DNA from: Acidobacteriota bacterium
Lineage (GTDB): Bacteria; Acidobacteriota; Blastocatellia; Pyrinomonadales; Pyrinomonadaceae
Assembly (NCBI GenBank): GCA_029781855.1
Contig: JAKOVX010000051.1
Coordinates: 1 to 49,883, forward strand
Length of the DNA: 49,883 bases
Direction: 5' to 3'
The position numbers and the translations under genes were made by a program. The notes beneath the pieces were generated by a model. It saw nothing but the letters and a program-made list of their open reading frames with translations, had not been told where the DNA came from and searched no databases. Position 1 is the first letter of the stretch. Each line of letters opens with the position of its first letter. Shown here in pieces: positions 38,664 to 47,172 of the stretch.

Positions 38664-40073
38664 ATGACCATTTTGCCCCAAACGTTGATCGACCTCGGCG
38701 AGGCCATTGAGTCTGCGGGCGGACGTGCCATGCTCGTCGGAGGCTGCGTTCGCGACGAGCTGATGGGCATTCCGCACAAGGACTGGGACATCGAGGTCTA
38801 CGGTGTCGAGCCCGCTGCCTTACGGCAACTGTTAGACGAATATGCCGGTGCCCAAAAGATCGCGGGCGGCGTCAACGTTGTCGGTGAAGCGTTTGCCGTC
38901 TACAAACTCGGCTCGCACCTCGATGTCTCGATCCCGCGGAGGGAGCGAAAGGTCTCGGGCGGCCATCGCGGGTTTGTGGTCGAAGGCGACCCGGACATGT
39001 CGTTTGAGGAGGCGTGTTCGCGCCGGGATTTCACCGTCAACGCGATCCTAAAAGACGTCCTGACCGGCGAGGTCATCGATCCGTTCGACGGGCAGGGCGA
39101 CATTGAACGCAAGTTGCTGCGAATGGTCTCGCGTGAAACGTTCGCCGAGGACAGCCTGCGGGTGCTGCGTGCGGCGCAATTCGCGGCAAGGTTTGAATTT
39201 GTCGTCGAGGCCGAAACCATCGAAGTCTGCAAACAGATCGACGTAACCGACCTGCCAAAGGAGCGCATCTGGGGCGAACTCGAAAAGCTCCTCTTGAAAC
39301 CGCAGCGTCCGTCCATCGGATTGAAATTTCTTTATGATGTCGGCGCGATCCGCCAACTCTTTCCGGAGCTGCAGTCACTCGTCGGTGTGTCGCAGGAACC
39401 GGACTGGCATCCCGAAGGCAACGTCGATGTCCACACGATGATGGTCGTTGACGAGGCCCGGAAACTTATCGACGAACTGGATCATTCGCGGCAGGTCGCC
39501 GTGATGCTCGGGGCACTGTGTCACGACCTCGGCAAGCCGCCGACCACGGAATTCATCGACGGCCGTACGCGGTCACGCGGCCACGACGAGGCCGGTGTCG
39601 AGCCGACGCTGACGTTTCTTGACCGGCTCGGCGTCCACACGCTCGACGGTTATGACGTCCGTAAACAGATCGTCGAACTCGTCCGTTATCATCTAAGGCC
39701 CGGCGAATACTTCAAAGCCAAATCACCCGTCGGGGATGGAGCTTTTCGCCGCCTTGCCCGAAAGGTCGAGCCCGATCTGCTTTACCGGGTCGCCAAAGCC
39801 GACAGCCTCGGCCGCAATCCGGACTGGCTGCCGAAAGAGAAGTGGTTCGGCTCGGAGGCTCAGGAATGGTTCATCGAACGCGTCCACGCACTCGAGATCG
39901 AGAAAAAGGCTCCCGATCCGATCCTGATGGGCCGACATCTGATCGAACTTGGGCTGACGCCATCGCCGAAATTCAGCGAGATCCTCGACGCAGTGTACGA
40001 ATTGCAGCTCGACGGCAAGATCAACGACGTCGATTCTGCTGTCGAAATGGCAAAGACCCTTGTTTCAAAATGA
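38664..40073 (+). CDS. cca: CCA tRNA nucleotidyltransferase / poly(A) polymerase family protein with HD domain
   Basis: It likely adds or repairs the 3' CCA of tRNAs, 469 residues. The head domain has MLVGGCVRDELMG and the two-carboxylate DWDIEVYG motif; RRDFTVNAILKD, DPFDGQGDIERKLLRMV and EDSLRVLRAAQFAARF are the neck. An HD domain follows with LGALCHDLGKPPTTE (near residue 290) and RYHLRPGEYF. Family members differ in adding CCA, CC, or A only; the sequence does not decide that. It is convergent with rpoD. Confidence 0.85.
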   Translation: MTILPQTLIDLGEAIESAGGRAMLVGGCVRDELMGIPHKDWDIEVYGVEPAALRQLLDEYAGAQKIAGGVNVVGEAFAVYKLGSHLDVSIPRRERKVSGGHRGFVVEGDPDMSFEEACSRRDFTVNAILKDVLTGEVIDPFDGQGDIERKLLRMVSRETFAEDSLRVLRAAQFAARFEFVVEAETIEVCKQIDVTDLPKERIWGELEKLLLKPQRPSIGLKFLYDVGAIRQLFPELQSLVGVSQEPDWHPEGNVDVHTMMVVDEARKLIDELDHSRQVAVMLGALCHDLGKPPTTEFIDGRTRSRGHDEAGVEPTLTFLDRLGVHTLDGYDVRKQIVELVRYHLRPGEYFKAKSPVGDGAFRRLARKVEPDLLYRVAKADSLGRNPDWLPKEKWFGSEAQEWFIERVHALEIEKKAPDPILMGRHLIELGLTPSPKFSEILDAVYELQLDGKINDVDSAVEMAKTLVSK

Positions 40074-40077
40074 TTTG

Positions 40078-40104
40078 GGAGCATCCCGTTTACGAGATGC
40101 TCCC
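40078..40104. terminator. Hairpin between convergent cca and rpoD
   Basis: GGGAGCATC and GATGCTCCC are perfect arms around a 9-base loop. There is no clear T-run on either strand, so it is a weak shared terminator or mRNA 3' end. Confidence 0.55.
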
Positions 40105-40118
40105 ATCGTGGACTCTGT

Positions 40119-41849
<1,731 letters not shown>

Positions 41850-41969
41850 ATTAAGTATCAATATATGATTAAATCGCCGCGCAAATCGTTGTTTGCATAA
41901 TAGTTTACAACGATGATCTCGCCATTATTGTTTCAATCCCGTGCGGCGGGTTTAAAAATCCAAATTATA

Positions 41970-43817
41970 TCACATCTGGACGATTCTTCGTTGCAGGTCA
42001 CGGCGTATTTTTTCAAGTTCGAGCTGCTCGTAAGTAAGCTGGTTAAAGAGTTCGTGGTCGCCGGCCTGTTCGGCGAGGCTCGCCTGTCGGCTGATCTCCA
42101 TGATCCGGTTACCGATCGCCATTTTTCGCAGCGTGAAAACGCAATTTTCGGCCTCGGCAAGGACAGCATCGATCGGCTCATCCGCCGTTCGCCGCGGCTC
42201 GTTCAAAAGCAGCGGCTGGAGGATATCGACGAGCGATTCGTCGTCACCGATCCGTTCCAGAAGGGTGTCGCGATCGACCGGGGCCTTTGCCGCGTGAAGG
42301 GCCGCGAGAGCCGCATAGATCTCACCGGTCGAGAGCTCCTCAAAATCGCTGTCCTCGAGCTGCGGCACGATCAGATCCCGCAATTCGGCGTCGAAGAGCA
42401 GCAGCTCGAGCAGGTGTCGCTCGGCGATCGTGGTTTTCTGGGCCGAGCGGAAAACCCGCTGTGTGATCGACTGCACCGGCCCGTGGTCGCCGGTCTTGAG
42501 TGTCGTCCAGATCTCGCGTTTGAGGGCGGCGTCGTCCACGCGAAAGTACGTCATCGCCTGGTCAAAGCTCTCTCGCCGCTGGATCGTGTTGCGGATAGCC
42601 GATATCACGGGCAGGAATTCCTCGATCGCCTCGGCCTTTTGCTTGGCGTTGTTGAGGTTACGGCCTGCGACCGACGCGTCGAGGGCGAATCGCAGGAAGG
42701 GCACGGCCTTGCCGCGGCGTTCGTTGTAGGCGTCTGTGCCGTTCTCGCGAATGAAATCGTCTGGGTCCTTGCCGTCGGGCAGGACGAGGACCTTGACGTC
42801 GAATTCCTGCGGCAAAAGGTGTTCGATCGCTCGCCGGGCGGCCTTGATCCCCGCGGAATCGCCGTCGTAATTGATCACGACCTTCTTGGCAAATCGGCTC
42901 AGCAGCTTTGACTGTTCGTCGGTGAACGCCGTGCCGAGGCTCGCCGCGACGTTCGTTACGCCGAACTGGTAGAGCGCGATCAGGTCGAGATAGCCCTCGA
43001 CGAGGATCGCGAACCGCTTTTTGCGGATCTCGTCCTTCGACTGAAACAGGCCGTAAAGGTGCTGGCCTTTGACGTAGGCGGCGGTCTCGGGCGAATTGAG
43101 GTATTTCGGCTGGTCATCGCCCATCGCACGTGCGCCGAACGCGACGGGTTTGCCGTTCACGTCCAGAACGGGGAACATTATCCGCCCGCGAAATTTGTCG
43201 AAAACCCTTTCTTTCTCTTCGTTTACGGACACAAGGCCGCTTTGCTCTATGAGCTTTTCGTCCGCTCCTTTTTCTTTCAGGAGATTCAGCAGTGCGTCCC
43301 ACGAATCTGGCGAAAATCCGATGTGAAAGGCCCGCTGCACCTCGTCGGAGATGCCGCGTTGTTCGAGATATTCACGGGCAGCCTTCGCCTTGGCGTTCTT
43401 TGCCTGCAGTTCGGTTTCCCAAAAATCGAGAGCGATCTGGTTCAACTCGATGATCTGATCGGCGAGCTGTTTTTTCTCCTCGCGTTTCTTCTTGCTTCGC
43501 TCATAGCTGACGTCGTCGACCGGCTCGGGCAGCATCACGCCCGAAATTTCGGCGACGCGTTTGACGGCCTCGGGGAAGTTCAGCCCCTCCATCTCCATCA
43601 CGAAATTGAACGCCGTCCCGCCCTTGCCGCAGCCGAAGCACTTGTAAAACCCTTTTGCCGGATTGACCGAGAACGAAGGCGTCTTTTCCTGGTGGAACGG
43701 GCAACAAGCCATCCAATTCGCCCCTTTCTTCTTCAGATCCTGAGCATACGGCTGTATTATCCGCACCAGATCGGCACGGTTTTTCAGGTCGTCGATGAAG
43801 TATTGGGGGTAGAGCAT
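41970..43817 (-). CDS. dnaG: DNA primase
   Basis: DnaG makes the RNA primers for replication. It has 615 residues. The CHC2 zinc finger uses Cys39, His42, Cys60 and Cys63 (CPFHQEKTPSFS, KCFGCGKGG). The TOPRIM core has ILVEGYLDLIALYQFG and VVINYDGDSAGIKAARRAI. The C-terminal helicase-binding part starts after about residue 430. Its ATG directly follows the stop of the paralogue upstream. Copies of its first codons occur at 44585 and 45355. Confidence 0.97.
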   Translation of the reverse strand: MLYPQYFIDDLKNRADLVRIIQPYAQDLKKKGANWMACCPFHQEKTPSFSVNPAKGFYKCFGCGKGGTAFNFVMEMEGLNFPEAVKRVAEISGVMLPEPVDDVSYERSKKKREEKKQLADQIIELNQIALDFWETELQAKNAKAKAAREYLEQRGISDEVQRAFHIGFSPDSWDALLNLLKEKGADEKLIEQSGLVSVNEEKERVFDKFRGRIMFPVLDVNGKPVAFGARAMGDDQPKYLNSPETAAYVKGQHLYGLFQSKDEIRKKRFAILVEGYLDLIALYQFGVTNVAASLGTAFTDEQSKLLSRFAKKVVINYDGDSAGIKAARRAIEHLLPQEFDVKVLVLPDGKDPDDFIRENGTDAYNERRGKAVPFLRFALDASVAGRNLNNAKQKAEAIEEFLPVISAIRNTIQRRESFDQAMTYFRVDDAALKREIWTTLKTGDHGPVQSITQRVFRSAQKTTIAERHLLELLLFDAELRDLIVPQLEDSDFEELSTGEIYAALAALHAAKAPVDRDTLLERIGDDESLVDILQPLLLNEPRRTADEPIDAVLAEAENCVFTLRKMAIGNRIMEISRQASLAEQAGDHELFNQLTYEQLELEKIRRDLQRRIVQM

Positions 43818-44585
43818 TTACCTTTTCTTTTTCGGCACCAACCACATTTCCCAGTAACCCAATTCTTTATCGGGGCTTCTTTTTACTCGCTTGTAGAATA
43901 TCCTGAAACGATTTCGAGGCACCTTCAAGTGGTCGAATTCGAGTAGAATTTCCTCTGTATCATTGGGAATGTTCGGACGTCGCCATGACCTTACGACAAT
44001 AACGCCGGTCAAATTCGGGTTCGATAATAATAGATCTGCGAAGCCAAAATTATCGGAATTAGAACATGGATCGCCGCTTGATTCGGTATACAGTGTGCGT
44101 TCCGCAACTTTGAATGGAATTTCGGCGACCACCTTAGAATCTGGAATATCAAGCGATGCACCCTTCGGGACCAGCCACATCTCGGCCTCCAGTGCGGGCT
44201 TCGAGGTGCTTCGGAGCACAGAGACATCTAGGTGATTTCCGTATTTGTTTATCAACATTCGATGCAAAAATTGGGCGTAAACATCTGCCAGCCGTCCATC
44301 TTCGCCGCCGTTTCCGTACAAAATAACAATGCCTTTGGACTGAGAAGCTTTTTGGAGTTCGGTGCCAAGATAATCCGAAGTGGCCATCAGTTGCTCACAC
44401 GACGACTTTTTGAACGAATCGATCATTTGCGCTTTCGGCTCGTCTTGGGGGAATACGACCTGAGCGAAAGCAAGGATCAGGAACGCGCTCTTCACAAGAA
44501 CCGAGAAAGCGTTTGCATGCTTCGAGCGTCGCACCAGATCGGCACGGGCTCTCAGGTCTTCGATGAAATATCGGTCGTAGAGCAT
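43818..44585 (-). CDS. Secreted paralogue 1 with dnaG-derived N-terminus
   Basis: It is a protein of unknown function, 255 residues as read from the ATG. Residues 1-20 (MLYDRYFIEDLRARADLVRR) copy the DnaG N-terminus. A signal peptide follows (SAFLILAFAQVVFPQ, about 33-47); translation may instead begin at the GTG at 44495, giving 225 residues. The mature part has two copies of one unit, ending EAEMWLVPKGASLD and YWEMWLVPKKKR, with the first carrying SKGIVILYGNGGEDG and the second LSNPNLTGVIVVRSW. Its stop abuts the dnaG ATG, so co-transcription with dnaG is likely. Confidence 0.7.
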   Translation of the reverse strand: MLYDRYFIEDLRARADLVRRSKHANAFSVLVKSAFLILAFAQVVFPQDEPKAQMIDSFKKSSCEQLMATSDYLGTELQKASQSKGIVILYGNGGEDGRLADVYAQFLHRMLINKYGNHLDVSVLRSTSKPALEAEMWLVPKGASLDIPDSKVVAEIPFKVAERTLYTESSGDPCSNSDNFGFADLLLSNPNLTGVIVVRSWRRPNIPNDTEEILLEFDHLKVPRNRFRIFYKRVKRSPDKELGYWEMWLVPKKKR

Positions 44586-45269
44586 TTATTTTCTAATTGG
44601 CACGATCCAAAATTCTACATCCTGATAGGGAAAATAAGGTACTAACTTTCGCGACAATACGAAATGGACTCGTTCCCGTGGAATTTTTTCATCCGTCACG
44701 AGACGGAGCAGCCATTCATTCATTTTCCGTTTTCTGGACTTGACCGTCTTTTCCCGAACAACAACACGAACATTAATGTTGGGGTTCGAGTTTACGAGAT
44801 TTGCCAGGAGCTTTGGGTTAATTGCGGGGCACACCTCGCCACCAAACTCCGTGTTGTATAGGAACGGCTCTGAGAGACCCGCAAATATCTCGCCCGGCTG
44901 GGCAGCATCGTACTTTGGCGACTCTGCATCTCCTGGGATCAGCCAGAACTGGACTTTTGATTCCTTTGCCGGCTTGGTAAATACGATGTCGGGCGATTGT
45001 TCTTCCAATCTTCGGACGATTAGCCACTGACGGATATGTTCCTGAACTGTAAGCGCGAACTTGGGTCTGCCAGTTTCCGAAGTAATAAGAGCGAGTCCCT
45101 TATTATCTGGGTTGTTCTGAAGCTGCAGCAGAAAATTATCGAACCTGGCTGATACGTCCTCGCAATTCATGATCCGCGAAAATTCATCTACCAAAACAGC
45201 TCTTGGCTTTTCCTGCGCCGTAGCGGATGAGACGACGACGAAAAATATGAGAAGTAGAATCACTCTCAT
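44586..45269 (-). CDS. Secreted paralogue 2, two-unit WLIP/WIVP protein
   Basis: It is a protein of unknown function, 227 residues, with a clear signal peptide (MRVILLLIFFVVVSSATAQ). Unit 1 has ARFDNFLLQLQNNPDNKGLA and ends VQFWLIPGDAESP; unit 2 has LANLVNSNPNINVRVVV and ends DVEFWIVPIRK. The unit-1 pattern FDN, NNPD, W-L-I-P matches the C-terminal domain of the gene at 24127. The start overlaps the stop of a 29-codon chimera upstream (ATGA). Its stop directly abuts the ATG of paralogue 1. Confidence 0.75.
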   Translation of the reverse strand: MRVILLLIFFVVVSSATAQEKPRAVLVDEFSRIMNCEDVSARFDNFLLQLQNNPDNKGLALITSETGRPKFALTVQEHIRQWLIVRRLEEQSPDIVFTKPAKESKVQFWLIPGDAESPKYDAAQPGEIFAGLSEPFLYNTEFGGEVCPAINPKLLANLVNSNPNINVRVVVREKTVKSRKRKMNEWLLRLVTDEKIPRERVHFVLSRKLVPYFPYQDVEFWIVPIRK

Positions 45270-45355
45270 TGCTTCAACTCCGCGATCGTCGCGCCGTTGC
45301 CGCCCACATCGGCACGGGCCTTCAGATCATCGATGAAATATCGAGGGTAGAGCAT
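45266..45355 (-). pseudogene. Chimera of the dnaG 5' end and mutS2 3' end
   Basis: This 29-codon frame reads MLYPRYFIDDLKARAD, the DnaG start, then GGNGATIAELKQ and TGA, the MutS2 end. The mutS2-derived part keeps 35 or more bases with one or two changes, and the TGA overlaps the next ATG exactly as at the mutS2-paralogue 3 junction. It is the expected scar of a tandem duplication from within mutS2 to within dnaG. It may be translated as a leader for paralogue 2. Confidence 0.8.
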
Positions 45356-45663
45356 ACTTTAAGTAATGGCGGACAAACTATTGTCACCGTTATGGTTATC
45401 GGATCAGCCGATTGTGAACGTTGTCCCAGTGTCCCAAGCTTGTCCCACACGTCAGTGGGACAGGGAAGCTATTGATCCTAAACCGTTTACAACGTTTTCC
45501 ACAGCGAAAAACCGGAAATTAAAAAAAAATCTTAACACCTTCCATTAAAGCACAAAACCGGCAGATCGCCGGCTGTTTCAATCATAGCACGATGTCGCAT
45601 TCGCAGCAATCTTCATATCGCTCTAGCTCAAATCTTCCAGCATGAGACAGCAGATGACGGTAC
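45356..45663. other. Gene-free stretch with GTCCCA words and a hairpin
   Basis: GTCCCAGTGTCCCAAG and GTCCCACACGTCAGTGGGAC (about 45423-45462) form an inverted cluster of a GTCCCAC word. The same word recurs before mutS2 (49748-49840). A-rich sequence follows (near 45520), then a CCGGC-AGATC-GCCGG hairpin (45558-45572) flanked by short A and T runs that could terminate either strand. No gene was recognised. Confidence 0.5.
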
Positions 45664-45677
45664 GGGCGTAAACGCCC
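45664..45677. repeat. Small REP hairpin with AA loop
   Basis: GGGCGT-AA-ACGCCC is a perfect hairpin of the same layout as those at 1279 and 46304. It lies about 200 bases from the REP transposase gene. Confidence 0.55.
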
Positions 45678-45700
45678 TATTTTCATTTGCCGCACACCCC

Positions 45701-45822
45701 ACCACGCCGTGAACGACGTGGCTAAGCAAGAAAGATCAAAGCTTCAAATCCGCGATCATTGCCGCCCTGCAATGACGGGGCGGTCTTTGTTCTGAGCTTA
45801 GCCACGTCGTTCACGGCGTGGT
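45701..45822. repeat. Inverted pair of REP elements
   Basis: Two 26-base copies of one REP (45701-45726 and 45797-45822) face each other and are perfect reverse complements. Each copy contains the imperfect palindrome CCACGCCGTGAACGACGTGG followed by CTAAG. The 70 bases between them include a decayed mutS2 end. Paired REPs are the form usually moved by REP transposases. Confidence 0.8.
45742..45783 (-). pseudogene. Decayed copy of the mutS2 3' end
   Basis: On the plus strand it reads CTTCAAATCCGCGATC and then TTGCCGCCCTGCAATGACGG. It matches the last codons of mutS2 (47173-47222) except for a 9-base deletion and about three changes, in the same orientation. It lies between the inverted REPs. 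Confidence 0.7.
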
Positions 45823-45878
45823 AAGCGTTGTAAATAAGATCAGCAGGGCGTTTCAACGTCCTTCCCGGGTTTTCGGCT

Positions 45879-46289
45879 TTAGCCATCGGCGTCTAAGATC
45901 CGCTCCAGACGGTCGAACGTCGTTCCCATTTTATGATGTTCTCGCTGGTTCAGAATGTATTCTACTACCCATTTCAGATCTCGTGTTCCGAAGCTGACGA
46001 TCCCATACCCGCCTTGCCACTGCAGCATTTTACCCATTTCGTGCGAACTTGCTCCTTTCAGCTGGCCGATCCATTCGTCCAGATGAATCGAGGGCTTTAC
46101 GGTAGTTGCAAGATGGATGTGATCCTCAATTCCGCCGATCGCATGAAAATACGCTCCAGGCGTATCGATGACCTTGTCTTTGAGAAATTGATGCAGCGTT
46201 GGTTCCATCGCCGTCTTTATCATCGGCAAACTATTTTTTGTATGCCATGTGATATGAAGATTTATTTCTGAATAAACTCGTACGGACAT
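45879..46289 (-). CDS. REP-associated tyrosine transposase (IS200-like)
   Basis: It has 136 residues from the ATG at 46289; a TTG at 46298 adds three. The HUH metal site is HIH (57-59) in GGIEDHIHLATT and the catalytic tyrosine is Tyr111 in KWVVEYILNQREHH. The family nicks and joins single-stranded DNA and is thought to move REP hairpins. GGGGGCT-AA-AGCCCCC lies upstream (46304) and GGCT-TT-AGCC at its 3' end (45874). It looks intact. Confidence 0.88.
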   Translation of the reverse strand: MSVRVYSEINLHITWHTKNSLPMIKTAMEPTLHQFLKDKVIDTPGAYFHAIGGIEDHIHLATTVKPSIHLDEWIGQLKGASSHEMGKMLQWQGGYGIVSFGTRDLKWVVEYILNQREHHKMGTTFDRLERILDADG

Positions 46290-46303
46290 AGCGGTCAATT
46301 TGT

Positions 46304-46319
46304 GGGGGCTAAAGCCCCC
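46304..46319. repeat. Small REP hairpin upstream of the transposase gene
   Basis: GGGGGCT-AA-AGCCCCC is a perfect hairpin 15 bases upstream of the transposase ATG. It matches the rplC-rplD hairpin core (GGGCTAAAGCCC). Confidence 0.65.
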
Positions 46320-46340
46320 GGATATCTTGTTTGCATCTCT

Positions 46341-46508
46341 ACCACGCCGTGAACGACGTGGCTAAGCTTCAGGAATTCGATTACCACGCCGTGAACGACG
46401 TGGCTAAGCTTCAAGAATTCATCTACCACGCCTTGAACGACGTGGCTAAGCTTCAAGAATTCATCTACCCCGCCGTGAACGACATGGCTAAGCTTCAGAA
46501 ATTCGTTT
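46341..46508. repeat. Four-unit tandem REP array, 42-base period
   Basis: Units start at 46341, 46383, 46425 and 46467, exactly 42 bases apart. Each has the 26-base REP (as at 45701) followed by 16 bases such as CTTCAAGAATTCATCT. The units differ by a few point changes. The array ends on the stop of paralogue 3. Because 42 is a multiple of 3, a plus-strand frame remains open through it; that frame is not considered a gene. Confidence 0.88.
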
Positions 46509-46509
46509 A

Positions 46510-47172
46510 CTACTTAGCCGGAACAAACCAAAACTCTGCATGGGTCAAACTATCGGAACTGCGCTTTCCGAAAAAGACCTTAATTCGTTTCTTTGAAATT
46601 CCATATTTGTCATGGAGTTCACTGACCCACTCGTCGGCAAAGTCGCGGGGCCGAACAGAGTATCCTCCGCCCCTAAAGACAACGATGTTAGCTCGCGATC
46701 CCGGATCGGCTTTGAGCAGTTCGGCGAATTTACGGGGCACAAATGATGGACAAACTCCGTTCTCGTCTGCATAGCCGAATATGAACGGCTTCGAGGGGTC
46801 TTGCTTAGGCTCGACCCATGGCGTTCCTTCCGGCATTGGCACTCCGTCGGGAACTAGCCAAAACGAGATCTTAGACCGATCTGCTTTGGTGTCCCCGATC
46901 AGGAAAACTATCCGATCCTCGGCATCATGAAACTGAAATCGAACGAGTATTTGCTTCCTGTATCTTTCGAAGGCGAATATGTTTCCATCGATCACTACTA
47001 CGGCCTTGGTGTTGGGAGTTTCAGCGATCTGATCATATACGATCTCAGTATTTGCGAGTACGAGTTCGCAACCGCTCGGGCCGAAATCATTAACAAGCTT
47101 TGCCCTATTAGGCTCCTGGCCGTACGTGACCGAAAAAAACAGCAAGAGGACGATCCAACAATACCTTTTCAT
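46510..47172 (-). CDS. Secreted paralogue 3, two-unit WLVP/WFVP protein
   Basis: It is a protein of unknown function, 220 residues, with a signal peptide (WIVLLLFFSVTYGQ, to about residue 19). Unit 1 (LANTEIVYDQIAETPNTKAV) ends KISFWLVPDGVPMPEG; unit 2 (FAELLKADPGSRANIVVFRG, KYGISKKRIKVFFGKRS) ends AEFWFVPAK. Its ATG overlaps the mutS2 stop by 4 bases, so it is translated with mutS2. The REP array lies directly after it. Confidence 0.75.
   Translation of the reverse strand: MKRYCWIVLLLFFSVTYGQEPNRAKLVNDFGPSGCELVLANTEIVYDQIAETPNTKAVVVIDGNIFAFERYRKQILVRFQFHDAEDRIVFLIGDTKADRSKISFWLVPDGVPMPEGTPWVEPKQDPSKPFIFGYADENGVCPSFVPRKFAELLKADPGSRANIVVFRGGGYSVRPRDFADEWVSELHDKYGISKKRIKVFFGKRSSDSLTHAEFWFVPAK

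Noticed and set aside
41913..42911. Plus-strand frame of 332 codons opposite dnaG
   Set aside because: It lies antisense to the well-conserved dnaG coding sequence and gives no recognisable product.
45493..45506. DnaA-box-like TTTTCCACA in an A-rich region
   Set aside because: There is only one copy, with no cluster and no dnaA or dnaN nearby, so no origin is claimed.
46341..46508. CRISPR-like array
   Set aside because: The whole 42-base unit repeats, including the presumed spacers; there are no unique spacers and no cas genes.
46331..46774. Plus-strand open frame of 147 codons with a 14-residue repeat
   Set aside because: The repeat is only the 42-base REP array read in frame, and the rest is antisense to secreted paralogue 3.
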